Assembly (NCBI RefSeq): GCF_007827595.1
Contig: NZ_VISR01000001.1
Location: 646,245 to 684,887 of the forward strand
Origin: Streptomyces sp. BK340
GTDB lineage: Bacteria > Actinomycetota > Actinomycetes > Streptomycetales > Streptomycetaceae
Length of the DNA stretch: 38,643 nt
Direction of reading: 5' to 3'
The notes beneath the pieces were generated by a model, which was not told where the DNA came from, searched no databases, and worked only from the letters and a program-made list of their open reading frames with translations. The translations under genes and the position numbers were made by a program. How positions within the stretch are numbered: position 1 is the stretch's first letter; the number at the start of each line of letters is the position of its first letter. Positions 16,083 through 24,064 of this stretch are shown here, in pieces.

Positions 16083-17270
16083 CTACGCCGCCCGCAGCAG
16101 TGTGACCACCGCCGCACCGCCCAGGCCGATGTTGTGGGCGAGGCCCACCCGGGCTCCGGGCACCTGCCGCTCCCCCGCCTCGCCGCGCAGCTGCCAGACC
16201 AGTTCGGCCGCCTGCGCGAGTCCGGTCGCGCCCAGCGGGTGCCCCTTGGAGATCAGCCCGCCGGAGGGGTTCACCACCCAGCGGCCGCCGTACGTCGTCG
16301 CACCCGACTCCACGAGCTTGCCGGACTCGCCCACCGGACACATGCCGAGCGCCTCGTACGTCAGCAGTTCGTTGACGGAGAAGCAGTCGTGCAGCTCCAC
16401 GACGTCCACGTCCTCGATGCCGAGCCCGGCCCGCTCGTACGCCTGCCGTGCCGCCGCGCGGGACATGGGCTGTCCGACGACGTCGATGCACGAGCCGGAC
16501 GCGAACGACTCCTCGGTGTCGGTGGTCATGGCCTGCCCGGCGATCTCGACCAGGCCGGTCAGCGAGCGCGCCCCGGCGAACCGCTCCGACACCACCACGG
16601 CCGCCGCCGCGCCGTCCGAGGTCGGCGAGCACTGCAGTTTGGTCAGCGGCCGGTGCACCGTGCGCGCGGCGAGGATGTCGTCCACCTCGTACACGTCCCG
16701 GAACTGGGCGTAGGGGTTGTGCGCCGAGTGGCGGTGGTTCTTGGCGGCGACCGCGGCTAGCTGGGCCTCGGTGGTGCCGTACCGCTCCATGTGCTCGCGG
16801 GCCGCGTCGCCGAAGATCTGCGCGGTCGGCGGGGTCGTCTCGAAGCCGTGCCGGGCGGCCATGATCCCGTAGTGCCGGGCGACGGGTGATGTCGTGAAGT
16901 CTCCGGAGTCGGCCCCTCCCCCGAGCGCCCCCTTCTTCATCTTCTCGAAGCCGAGCGCCAGCACGCAGTCGCAGGAACCGCCCTCGACCAGCTGGCGGGC
17001 CAGCATCAGCGCGGTGGCGCCGGTCGCGCAGTTGTTGTTGACGTTGTAGACGGGGACCCCGGTCAGGCCGAGTTCGTAGGCGGCGCGCTGGCCGGCGGTC
17101 GAGGGCTGGAAGCAGTAGCCGACGGGAACCTGTTCCACATCGGTGTACGCGACCCCGGCATCGGCGAGCGCCGCACCCCCTGCCTCTCGCACCATGTCCC
17201 AGTACTGCCATTCCCGGGTCTCGGGCTTCTCGAAGCGGGTCATTCCGACCCCGGCGACATAGGCCTTCAT
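16083..17270 (-). CDS. SCP-x type thiolase / lipid-transfer thiolase
   Basis: A 395-aa thiolase of the sterol-carrier-protein (SCP2/Ltp) subfamily. The N-terminal nucleophile Cys is in NVNNNCATGATAL near residue 85. The C-terminal motifs are ELHDCFSVNE and SKGHPLGATG, where the HDCF replaces the CxG motif of classical biosynthetic thiolases. It would cleave or condense 3-oxoacyl-CoA, for instance at the last step of side-chain beta-oxidation. The start is ATG 17270 (MKAYVAGVGMTRFEKPE), the standard N-terminus; the frame extends upstream without sense. A KstR-like site lies 12 bases upstream and a CTGACG-type palindrome 41 bases upstream, linking it to the MaoC and aldehyde dehydrogenase operons. 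Confidence 0.92.
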   Translation of the reverse strand: MKAYVAGVGMTRFEKPETREWQYWDMVREAGGAALADAGVAYTDVEQVPVGYCFQPSTAGQRAAYELGLTGVPVYNVNNNCATGATALMLARQLVEGGSCDCVLALGFEKMKKGALGGGADSGDFTTSPVARHYGIMAARHGFETTPPTAQIFGDAAREHMERYGTTEAQLAAVAAKNHRHSAHNPYAQFRDVYEVDDILAARTVHRPLTKLQCSPTSDGAAAAVVVSERFAGARSLTGLVEIAGQAMTTDTEESFASGSCIDVVGQPMSRAAARQAYERAGLGIEDVDVVELHDCFSVNELLTYEALGMCPVGESGKLVESGATTYGGRWVVNPSGGLISKGHPLGATGLAQAAELVWQLRGEAGERQVPGARVGLAHNIGLGGAAVVTLLRAA

Positions 17271-17282
17271 GGCGCGCCAGAG

Positions 17283-17296
17283 TAGAACGTGTTCCA
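17283..17296. promoter_or_regulatory. KstR-like operator upstream of thiolase
   Basis: TAGAACGTGTTCCA is a perfect match to TnnAACnnGTTnnA and differs at one position only (in the central spacer) from the copy at 9242-9255. It sits 12 bases from the thiolase start, where a repressor would block transcription. Confidence 0.72.
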
Positions 17297-17311
17297 TCAA
17301 CACACCAGAGC

Positions 17312-17326
17312 CTGACGGAAGATCAG
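17312..17326. promoter_or_regulatory. CTGACG-N5-TCAG palindrome, copy 2
   Basis: CTGACGGAAGATCAG, 15 bases beyond the KstR-like site and 41 bases upstream of the thiolase. It could equally serve the divergent MFS gene at 17434. It is the weakest in symmetry of the five copies apart from 30629. Confidence 0.5.
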
Positions 17327-17433
17327 AAACCCATGGACCGGTCAAGGATTCATTAGAGGCCCGAAGCAACGGAATAGTTGCCTGTGCATACGAGGTTTAC
17401 CTACCACTCATGTCACGCGGGAGGCCTCACTCA

Positions 17434-19167
17434 ATGACGCACACGACGACCGCCCAGCCCCACCGGAGGGCCGGCGGAGCCGTGGTCCCGGTGCTCGCCT
17501 TCGCGGGCATCGTGGTCGCGGTGATGCAGACGCTGCTGGTACCGGTCATCAAGGACCTGCCGCAGCTGCTGGACACCGCCCCCAGCAACGCCACCTGGGT
17601 CCTCACCTCGACCCTGCTGTCCGGCGCCGTGGCCACCCCGATCATGGGCCGGCTCGGCGACCTCTACGGCAAGCGGCGCATGCTGATCCTCAGCCTCGCC
17701 GTGATGGTGGCCGGCGCCCTGGTCAGCGCGGTCACCAGCCAGCTGCTCACGATGATCGTGGGCCGCGCCCTGCAGGGCTTCGCCATGGGCGCGATCCCGC
17801 TCGGCATCGGCCTGATGCGGGACATGCTGCCGCGCGAGAAGCTCGGCTCGGCCATGGCCCTGATGAGCTCCTCGATCGGCGTCGGCGGCGGCCTCGCGCT
17901 GCCCGCCGCGGCCCTGGTCGCCCAGCACATGAACTGGCACGCCCTGTTCTACGGCGCCGCCGGCCTCGGCGCCCTCTCCATCGTCGTGACCCTCCTCGTC
18001 GTACCGGAGTCCCCGATGCGCGCCGAGGGCTCCTTCGACCTGCTGGGCGCGATAGGCCTGTCCACCGGTCTGGTGCTGCTCCTGCTGCCCATCACCAAGG
18101 GCAGCGACTGGGGCTGGTCCTCCGGCACGACCCTCGGCCTGTTCGCCGCGTCCGCCGTCGTCCTCGTCCTGTGGGGCCTGTTCGAGCTGCGCGTCCAGGC
18201 GCCCCTGGTCGACCTGCGCACCACCGCCCGCCGCGAGGTGCTGCTCACCAACCTCGCCTCGATCATGGTCGGCGTCAGCTTCTACGTCGTCTCGCTCGTC
18301 CTGCCCCAACTGCTCCAGCTGCCGAAGGCGACCGGCTACGGCCTCGGCCAGTCCATGGTCGTCGCGGGCCTGTGCGTGGCCCCGCTGGGCCTGACGATGA
18401 TGTTCACGGCGCCGGTGTACGCCCGCCTGTCCGCCCGCTACGGCCCCAAGGTCACCCTGATCATCGGCCTGATGATCATCGCCGTCGGCTACGGCGGCGG
18501 CCTCGGCCTGATGGACGCGGCCTGGCAGACCATCGTCACGTCCGTGGTCCTCGGCGCCGGCATCGGTCTGGCCTACTCCTCCCTCCCCGCGCTGATCGTC
18601 GGCGCGGTCCCGGCCTCGGAGACCGGCGCGGCCAACGGCCTGAACACCCTGATGCGCTCCATCGGTACGTCCGTCTCCAGCGCCGTCATCGGCATGGTGC
18701 TGGCCAACACGGCCGACAACGTGGGCGGGCTCGCGATCCCGACCATGCACGGCTTCCGCGTCTCCTTCCTGATCGCGACGGCCGCGGTGGCGGTGGGCCT
18801 GCTGCTGGCCCTCTTCCTGCCGAAGCCCGACCGCGCACCGCAGCTGCGGGCCAGCAGCGAGGAGGACGCGAACCTGCGGCGCGCGGAGGAGGTCCTGCGG
18901 GGCTTTCGCGGGCGGGTCCTGGACGCCGAGGGCACTCCGGTCGCCCGGGCCAAGGTCACGCTGATCGACCGGCGGGGGCGGCAGGCGGGCGCGACGCTCT
19001 CCGAGGCGGACGGCAGCTACGCCCTGGCGGTGCCGGCCGAGGGTGCGTATGTGCTGGCCGCGAGGGCTTCCGGGCATGGGCCGCTGGCTTCGTCCGCGAC
19101 GCACCACGGTGAGGAACGGGCGGTCGACCTGGATCTTTCCCTGCCGGGTGAGAGCGTCAGCGCTTAG
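17434..19167 (+). CDS. MFS exporter with C-terminal carboxypeptidase-regulatory-like domain
   Basis: A 577-aa protein. Residues about 10-475 form a 14-helix MFS drug exporter (DHA2-like) with GRLGDLYGKRRMLI (motif A) and a start-helix region AFAGIVVAVMQTLLVPVI. Residues about 490-577 are an extra soluble domain: GRVLDAEGTPVARAKVTLID, then DGSYALAVPAEGAYVLAA, which is the transthyretin-like carboxypeptidase regulatory fold. With 14 helices this domain would be cytoplasmic. The start ATG 17434 follows GGGAGG at 9 nt. It diverges from the thiolase across a 163-base region with two operator-like sites. The role of the appended domain is unknown. Confidence 0.88.
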   Translation: MTHTTTAQPHRRAGGAVVPVLAFAGIVVAVMQTLLVPVIKDLPQLLDTAPSNATWVLTSTLLSGAVATPIMGRLGDLYGKRRMLILSLAVMVAGALVSAVTSQLLTMIVGRALQGFAMGAIPLGIGLMRDMLPREKLGSAMALMSSSIGVGGGLALPAAALVAQHMNWHALFYGAAGLGALSIVVTLLVVPESPMRAEGSFDLLGAIGLSTGLVLLLLPITKGSDWGWSSGTTLGLFAASAVVLVLWGLFELRVQAPLVDLRTTARREVLLTNLASIMVGVSFYVVSLVLPQLLQLPKATGYGLGQSMVVAGLCVAPLGLTMMFTAPVYARLSARYGPKVTLIIGLMIIAVGYGGGLGLMDAAWQTIVTSVVLGAGIGLAYSSLPALIVGAVPASETGAANGLNTLMRSIGTSVSSAVIGMVLANTADNVGGLAIPTMHGFRVSFLIATAAVAVGLLLALFLPKPDRAPQLRASSEEDANLRRAEEVLRGFRGRVLDAEGTPVARAKVTLIDRRGRQAGATLSEADGSYALAVPAEGAYVLAARASGHGPLASSATHHGEERAVDLDLSLPGESVSA

Positions 19168-19213
19168 CGCTCCACCACGGTGCCACCGTGTCGCGTCCGG
19201 CGGCTGCGGCACC

Positions 19214-19252
19214 GTCGTGGCTTGCCGCGCAGTTCCCCGCGCCCCCTGAGGG
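19214..19252 (-). repeat. Common Streptomyces intergenic repeat element
   Basis: Read on the minus strand, this interval contains GGGGGCGCGGGGAACTGCGC followed by GGCAAGCCACGACG. In my knowledge of Streptomyces genomes, near-identical copies (GGGCGCGGGGAACTGCGCGA..AGCC) are scattered in intergenic regions, often near gene 3' ends. Only one copy was noticed here. Its function is not established. Confidence 0.55.
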
Positions 19253-19260
19253 ACGCTTCG

Positions 19261-19293
19261 CGCACCCCCTGTCGTCAGGCGACCGGGGGTGCG
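19261..19293 (+). terminator. Hairpin after MFS gene
   Basis: CGCACCCCC (19261-19269) pairs with GGGGGTGCG (19285-19293), and the inner GTCG/CGAC (19271-19274 with 19280-19283) extends the stem past one T-C mismatch to a 5-base loop. At 94 bases after the MFS stop and 42 before the methyltransferase start it probably ends the MFS transcript. No T-run follows, which is common in streptomycetes. Confidence 0.6.
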
Positions 19294-19335
19294 GCAGCAT
19301 GGGCGGCCAGACAGCCGTACGACCGAAGGGCCGCC

Positions 19336-19986
19336 ATGACCGCCGCACCCAAGCCCCAGATCCTGGCCGCGTTCGAGGCGGCGAAGGGCTTCATGCCCGT
19401 GGACGAGGGACTGGCGCTCTACGCGGCCGCGGTGGAGGCGGGCCGGCTGGGGCTGCCCCTGCTGGAGGTCGGCACGTACTGCGGCCGCTCCACGATCCTG
19501 CTCGCCGACGCGGCGCGCGAGGCCGGCGTCACCGCGCTCACCGTCGACCACCACCGGGGCAGCGAGGAGCAGCAGCCGGGCTGGGACTACCACGACCCGG
19601 AGACCGTCGACCCCGAGATCGGCCTGATGGACACGCTGCCGGCCTTCCGCCGGACCCTGCACAGGGCCGGCCTGGAGGAGCACGTGGTCGCGCTGGTCGG
19701 CCGTTCGCCGCAGATCGCGGCGATCTGGAACTCCCCCCTCGGCTTCGTGTTCGTCGACGGCGGCCACACCGACGAGCACGCCACCGCCGACTACGAGGGC
19801 TGGGCACCGCACGTCGCCGAGGGCGGCCTGCTCCTCATCCACGACGTCTTCCCGCACCCCGAGGACGAGTTCACCGGCCAGGCGCCGTACCGCGTCTATC
19901 TGCGCGCGCTGGAGTCGGGCGCGTTCACGGAGGTCTCCGTGACCGGATCACTGCGCGTACTGCGGCGGACCGGAACGGGCATCTGA
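19336..19986 (+). CDS. Class I SAM-dependent methyltransferase (Methyltransf_24-like)
   Basis: A 216-aa Rossmann-fold methyltransferase. The SAM motif I is LLEVGTYCGRSTILLADAA near residues 40-58, followed by the acidic ALTVDHH, and FVFVDGGHTDEHATADYEGW supplies the later strand and a His/Asp metal-like pair typical of the O-methyltransferase 24 subfamily. The start is ATG 19336 (MTAAPKPQILAAFEAAKGFM); the frame extends upstream through the hairpin and repeat and is discounted there. It stands between the MFS gene and the amidase, both in the same direction, but separate hairpin and promoter signals suggest its own transcript. The acceptor is unknown. Confidence 0.85.
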   Translation: MTAAPKPQILAAFEAAKGFMPVDEGLALYAAAVEAGRLGLPLLEVGTYCGRSTILLADAAREAGVTALTVDHHRGSEEQQPGWDYHDPETVDPEIGLMDTLPAFRRTLHRAGLEEHVVALVGRSPQIAAIWNSPLGFVFVDGGHTDEHATADYEGWAPHVAEGGLLLIHDVFPHPEDEFTGQAPYRVYLRALESGAFTEVSVTGSLRVLRRTGTGI

Positions 19987-20066
19987 CCCGGGCTCGCCCC
20001 GGCCCGGCCACCCACCTGGCCCTCTCGGCCATGTGAAGGACCTGCGTGGCCGCTAGGGTGGCAGGC

Positions 20067-21032
20067 GTGTCGTACGTAGGCCCGGACTTCGATCCCCCGC
20101 AGCCCCGCCGGCCCCGGCGAGGGCCGCTGACCGTCGCGCTCGCCGCGCTCGTGCCCGGTGCCCTGCTGGGCTGGGTGGTGTACGAGGCGGTGGGCGGGTC
20201 CGGGAGTTCGGGCTCCGGCTCCACCACGGCGGGCCCGCGGACCTCCGCCGCCTCGCCGAGCACCGCCGAGCCCTGGTCGGCGCCCGCCACCGACGACGGC
20301 AAACAGAAGAGTCCCTCGCCGTCGCACACGTCGCGCGCGTCGACCGCCGACGGCCCGCTCAAGGGCAAGGTCGTCGTCATCGACCCGGGCCACAACCCCG
20401 GCAACTTCTCCCACGCGGCCGAGATCAACCGCCAGGTGGACATCGGCACGAACAAGAAGGAGTGCGACACCACCGGCACGTCCACCAACGCGGGTTACAC
20501 GGAAGCCCGGTTCTCGCTGGACGTGGCCCACCGGCTGCGCACGATCCTGGAACAGCAGGGCGCCACGGTGAAGTTGACGCACGACGGCGACTCCCCGCCC
20601 TGGGGGCCCTGCGTCGACGAGCGGGCCCGGATCGGCAACACGGCGCACGCGGACGCCGCCATCTCCATCCATGCCGACGGCTCCGCGGAGGGCGACCGCG
20701 GCTTCCACGTCATCCTCCCGGCATCCGTGCACGCGGGTGCCGCGGACACCCGCCCGATCGTCGGCCCCTCCCGCGACCTCGGCGAGCGTGTGGCGGGCAA
20801 CTTCCTTCGTGTCACCGGTGAACCGCCGTCCAACTACGTCGGCAAAGGTACCGGTCTCGTCACACGTCAGGACCTGGGCGGTCTCAATCTGTCAACGGTT
20901 CCCAAGGTCTTCATCGAGTGCGGCAACATGCGCGATAGCAAGGACGCGGCACTGCTGACCAGTGGCGCCTGGCGGCAGAAGGCCGCGCAGGGGATCTCTG
21001 AGGGAATCGTGAGTTTCCTGCGCGAGTCGTGA
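20067..21032 (+). CDS. N-acetylmuramoyl-L-alanine amidase (Amidase_3)
   Basis: A 321-aa cell-wall hydrolase with a single N-terminal membrane anchor (about residues 20-45), a Ser/Pro/Thr-rich linker to about residue 105 and a zinc amidase domain. Metal ligands of the Amidase_3 fold are seen in VVIDPGHNPG (His), YTEARFSLDVA (Glu) and AISIHADGS (His), with the catalytic Glu in VFIECGNM. It cleaves the amide between N-acetylmuramic acid and L-alanine. Two starts are possible: GTG 20067 (MSYVGPDFDPP, with TAGGGT as a possible -10 box 8 bases upstream, so perhaps leaderless) and GTG 20046, which has AAGGA before it. I prefer 20067 by resemblance to homologues. Confidence 0.88.
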   Translation: MSYVGPDFDPPQPRRPRRGPLTVALAALVPGALLGWVVYEAVGGSGSSGSGSTTAGPRTSAASPSTAEPWSAPATDDGKQKSPSPSHTSRASTADGPLKGKVVVIDPGHNPGNFSHAAEINRQVDIGTNKKECDTTGTSTNAGYTEARFSLDVAHRLRTILEQQGATVKLTHDGDSPPWGPCVDERARIGNTAHADAAISIHADGSAEGDRGFHVILPASVHAGAADTRPIVGPSRDLGERVAGNFLRVTGEPPSNYVGKGTGLVTRQDLGGLNLSTVPKVFIECGNMRDSKDAALLTSGAWRQKAAQGISEGIVSFLRES

Positions 21033-21115
21033 CCGGCGGGCGGAACCGGGCGGACAGGCCGATCTTGCGGACGATAGTGTCTACCGACGACGAGACGACT
21101 CACGAAGGACCTGTT

Positions 21116-21952
21116 GTGAATATCCGCTCCCTCACTAGAGGCGACGGCGTGGTGATCGGAGCAGCGGTGTTGCTGTTCATCGCGTCGTTCCTCGACAACT
21201 ACTCCGATGACAAGCTGCCGGACGGCTTCGACATCCCGAACCTGTGGGAAAGCGGACCGGTTCTGCTCAGTGTCGTCCTGGCGGGGATCATCGGCGCAGG
21301 GCTCGTCGTCTTCGCCCGGACCAAGTCGCAGCCGCTCAAGGTGGCGGGCCTGGACCTCGGCCAGTTCGGCGTGGCGTTCACCGTCTTCGCCGCGTGGAGC
21401 GCCCTCGGCAACGTCATCGACCCGTCCGGCGGCGCGAACAACATCGGCAGCACCTCCACCGACGGGCCGGGCGCCGGCACGGGCCTGGTCATCGCGCTCA
21501 TCGCCACCCTGGTGATGGCCGCCGCCGCCATCGCCACCCCCCTGGTCCCCGCCCTGCAGGCCGCTCTGGTCCCGGCTCCCAAGCCGGCCGCCCCGCAGCC
21601 CTACGGCGCCCAGCCGCCCGGTGGTTACGGCTACCCGGGCGCGCCCCAGCCGCAGCAGCCGTACGGTGCCCAGCCGCAGCCGGGCCAGCCGTTCGGGCAG
21701 CAGCCGGCTCCGCAGGCCGCGGCCGCCCCGGCGCCGCAGCCGGCCGCCGGCGGGGACTTCTCTCCGTTCTGGTTCGCCGTGCCGGTGCCGCGGCAGCTGT
21801 TCGCCGAGGACGGTTCGCCGACGCCGATCGCCGAACTGGCTCCGGGTACCTGGTACTTGGCCGTCGAGCAGCGTGGTGCCACGCTGGTCGCGCAGACCCA
21901 GGACGGCCGCCGTGGCGTACTGCAGGACACCTCCGGTATCCAGCGCGGCTGA
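21116..21952 (+). CDS. Four-helix membrane protein with Pro/Gln-rich linker
   Basis: A 278-aa protein of the DUF5336-like type. Four hydrophobic segments (for example VVIGAAVLLFIASFLDNY and LVIALIATLVMAAAAIATPL) span residues about 10-150. They are followed by a linker with several PYGAQP/PGQP repeats (150-215) and a conserved C-terminal stretch FSPFWFAVPVPRQLF, then AELAPGTWYLAVEQRG. The C-terminal module resembles a small folded sensor or interaction domain. The start GTG 21116 has AAGGA 7 nt before it. It follows the amidase by 83 bases in the same direction and ends at a strong hairpin. The function is unknown; a cell-envelope role is suggested only by the neighbour. Confidence 0.82.
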   Translation: MNIRSLTRGDGVVIGAAVLLFIASFLDNYSDDKLPDGFDIPNLWESGPVLLSVVLAGIIGAGLVVFARTKSQPLKVAGLDLGQFGVAFTVFAAWSALGNVIDPSGGANNIGSTSTDGPGAGTGLVIALIATLVMAAAAIATPLVPALQAALVPAPKPAAPQPYGAQPPGGYGYPGAPQPQQPYGAQPQPGQPFGQQPAPQAAAAPAPQPAAGGDFSPFWFAVPVPRQLFAEDGSPTPIAELAPGTWYLAVEQRGATLVAQTQDGRRGVLQDTSGIQRG

Positions 21953-21973
21953 GCCCCACCCGTACCGTCGCCG

Positions 21974-22005
21974 ACGGCCCCTCGCCCTTCCGGGCGGGGG
22001 GCCGT
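21974..22005 (+). terminator. Hairpin terminator after membrane protein gene
   Basis: ACGGCCCCTCGCCC (21974-21987) pairs with GGGCGGGGGGCCGT (21992-22005) over 14 bp, including one G-U wobble, closed by a TTCC tetraloop. It begins 22 bases after the stop at 21952. A TACAGT at 22011-22016 just beyond could be the -10 box of the next gene. Confidence 0.85.
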
Positions 22006-22033
22006 TGCCGTACAGTCGCCTCCCGCGCATTGA

Positions 22034-22048
22034 CTGACGGAGCGTCAG
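22034..22048. promoter_or_regulatory. CTGACG-N5-TCAG palindrome, copy 3
   Basis: CTGACGGAGCGTCAG is the most symmetrical copy (6-bp arms around GAG). It overlaps the ribosome-binding GGAGG and ends 9 bases before the LLM oxidoreductase start, a position suited to repression. Confidence 0.62.
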
Positions 22049-22057
22049 GAGGCAGGC

Positions 22058-23068
22058 ATGCGGCTCGGTCTCGCACTCGGCTACTGGGGCCGCGGCCCCT
22101 CCCCGGACCATGTGCCGCTCGCGCAGGAAGCGGAACGGCTCGGGTATCACTCCGTGTGGACGGCCGAGTCCTGGGGGTCGGACGCCTTCACCCCGCTCAC
22201 CTGGATCGCCGCGCAGACCTCGACGATCAGGCTGGGTACGGCCGTTGCCCAGATGGCGGCCCGTTCGCCGACCGCTACCGCGATGCACGCGCTCACCCTG
22301 GACCATCTCTCCGGGGGGCGGATGATGCTGGGGCTGGGCCTGTCGGGGCCGCAGGTGGTGGAGGGCTGGTACGGCCGCCCGTTCCCGAAGTCGCCGCTGA
22401 CGGCTACCAGGGAGTACGTGGACGTCGTACGGCAGGTGCTGCTGCGGGCGGCGCCGGTGGAGTCGGAGGGCCGCTTCCATCCGCTGCCGTACCGGGGGCC
22501 GGACGGCACGGGACTGGGCAGGCCGCTGAAGCCGATCACCCATCCCCTGCGGCACGACCTGCCCGTTCTGCTGGGTGCGGAGGGCCCCGGGAACGTGGCG
22601 CAGACGGCCCGGATCGCCGACGGCTGGCTGCCGCTGTACTGGGCGCCGAGCCGGCCCGAGGTGTACGGGGACGTGGTGCGGGAGCTGCCCGAGGGGTTCC
22701 TGGTGGCGCCGATGGCACGGGTGAAGGTGTGCGACGACGTGGCCGAGGGTCTGCTGCCGGTGAAGGCCATGCTCGGCTTCTACATCGGCGGGATGGGCCA
22801 CGCGGCCCGCAACTTCCACGCCGACCTCATGGCGCGCATGGGCTACGAGGAGGAGGCCCGGCGGATCCAGGAGCTGTTCCTGGCCGGGCGCCGTGAGGAG
22901 GCCGTGCTGGCCGTGCCGGACGCCTTCGCCGACGAGATCTCCCTGGTCGGCCCGCGCGAACGGGTCGCGGAACGCCTGGAGTTGTGGCGCAAGGGTCCGG
23001 TGACGGACCTGCTGGCCCTGTCACCGGACCCGCACACCCTCAGGGTGCTGGCGGAGCTCAACGCCTAG
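22058..23068 (+). CDS. LLM-class F420-dependent oxidoreductase
   Basis: A 336-aa TIM-barrel enzyme of the luciferase-like monooxygenase superfamily. It opens MRLGLALGYWGRGPSPDHVP and continues with EAERLGYHSVWTAESW, LGTAVAQMAARSPTATAM and LDHLSGGRMMLGLGLSGPQV, the standard pattern of actinobacterial members that use deazaflavin F420. The substrate is not evident. F420-dependent LLM genes are found among mycobacterial KstR-regulated steroid genes, and the CTGACG palindrome here links it to the beta-oxidation genes of this window. GGAGG lies 5 nt before the start. Its stop TAG shares the palindrome CTAG with the stop of the convergent gene. Confidence 0.92.
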   Translation: MRLGLALGYWGRGPSPDHVPLAQEAERLGYHSVWTAESWGSDAFTPLTWIAAQTSTIRLGTAVAQMAARSPTATAMHALTLDHLSGGRMMLGLGLSGPQVVEGWYGRPFPKSPLTATREYVDVVRQVLLRAAPVESEGRFHPLPYRGPDGTGLGRPLKPITHPLRHDLPVLLGAEGPGNVAQTARIADGWLPLYWAPSRPEVYGDVVRELPEGFLVAPMARVKVCDDVAEGLLPVKAMLGFYIGGMGHAARNFHADLMARMGYEEEARRIQELFLAGRREEAVLAVPDAFADEISLVGPRERVAERLELWRKGPVTDLLALSPDPHTLRVLAELNA

Positions 23069-23631
23069 CCGCCGCTCAGCTGCGAGGCGGACGGAACCTG
23101 GTTCTTGACGGGGGCGCCGGCGCTCTGGCCCGCGTCCTTCACCTTGTTGATGATGTCGTCGAAAGCACCGGCCGCGCCCTCGTCCCCGCTGCGCAGTTTG
23201 GCCGGCAGGCTCTTCAGGCCCGCGATGCCCGCGGTGAGCGGTGCCAGGGCCTTGGAGAGCAGCGGATCTCCCTGGGCGTTCTTCTGTGCCGCCTTGAGCC
23301 GGTTGTAGGCGAAGGCGCCGGCCAGACCGGCTTTCACCAGGGTCAGCTTGCGGCCCTTGGCACCCTTCTTGAACTTGCCCTCCTTCGCGGGCTTGACGAT
23401 CCACTGGTAGACCGCGCCTGCCGCGAGGCCCGCGTTCGCCACGAACCGGGTCTTGGCGAACTTCTGGCGCTCGGCCGACGTGCTCGGACTGGGCGTGGCC
23501 GCGTTGGCGGCGGCCACCTGCGTGGTGTCCTTCGTACTGGTCTTCTCGCTGCTGCCGCAGGCCGTCGAACCGGCCAGCAGCGCGCAGCACAGGGTGAGCG
23601 CCACACAGAGACGCCGTATCGGTACGGGCAC
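23065..23631 (-). CDS. Secreted lipoprotein-like hypothetical protein
   Basis: A 188-aa protein. The N-terminus MPVPIRRLCVALTLCCALLAG is a hydrophobic signal followed by STACGSS, an imperfect lipobox, so a lipoprotein is likely but not certain. A Thr/Ser/Ala-rich linker follows, then a basic, helical region (KPAKEGKFKKGAKGRKL) and an Ala/Gly/Leu-rich segment that may lie on or in the membrane. I do not recognise a named family. It converges on the LLM gene, sharing four bases, and diverges from the small membrane protein at 23770. No regulatory feature is obvious. Confidence 0.75.
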   Translation of the reverse strand: MPVPIRRLCVALTLCCALLAGSTACGSSEKTSTKDTTQVAAANAATPSPSTSAERQKFAKTRFVANAGLAAGAVYQWIVKPAKEGKFKKGAKGRKLTLVKAGLAGAFAYNRLKAAQKNAQGDPLLSKALAPLTAGIAGLKSLPAKLRSGDEGAAGAFDDIINKVKDAGQSAGAPVKNQVPSASQLSGG

Positions 23632-23769
23632 GAGGTCCTCCGGACGTGTCTCCCCGAGCGGGTACTTCCTCCGGAAGCCTCACCCGGACGGCCGGTGTCC
23701 GCCACTCGGGCGACGCCGTCCGGGTTCCCGGCCGCGTTTCGCCGCCCCGATCGGGGCAATCCGAAGTGC

Positions 23770-24060
23770 ATGTCTCGATATCGCAACAGTGCGAACCAGG
23801 CCGGGACGGTCATCGCGATCGTCGCCGACATCATGGCGTTCATCCTCGGCCTGTGGATTCTGATGTACCTGCTGGAAGCGAACCGGGCCAACAGCCTCGT
23901 CCAGTTCGTGCACGGCGCCGCCGGCTGGCTGGCCGGCTGGTCCCACGACCTCTTCACGTTCGACGAGGCCTGGGCCCGGGTGGTGGCCGGATACGGTCTC
24001 GCCGCCGTGGTCTACCTGTTCGTGGGCCACGCCGTCGCCAACCGGATACACCGGCACTGA
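23770..24060 (+). CDS. Small two-helix membrane protein
   Basis: A 96-aa protein with two clear membrane segments: VIAIVADIMAFILGLWILMY (residues about 14-35) and VVAGYGLAAVVYLFVGHAVA (about 69-89). They are joined by an amphipathic segment with aromatic residues (AAGWLAGWSHDLFTF). It starts MSRYRNSANQAG at ATG 23770; the RBS is weak. Hydropathy and codon use support a real gene. No known domain is apparent. It converges with the alpha-toroid gene, with only 4 bases between stops. Confidence 0.75.
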   Translation: MSRYRNSANQAGTVIAIVADIMAFILGLWILMYLLEANRANSLVQFVHGAAGWLAGWSHDLFTFDEAWARVVAGYGLAAVVYLFVGHAVANRIHRH

Positions 24061-24064
24061 CCGC

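Noticed and set aside
14151..16760. 869-aa open frame on the plus strand
   Set aside because: It lies opposite the sigma factor, MFS and thiolase genes and is low-complexity (Arg, Gln, His, Gly); no homology-like motif.
17431..19857. 808-aa open frame on the minus strand
   Set aside because: It is antisense to the MFS and methyltransferase genes, with Gly/Arg/Gln-rich composition typical of a GC-rich shadow frame and no domain.
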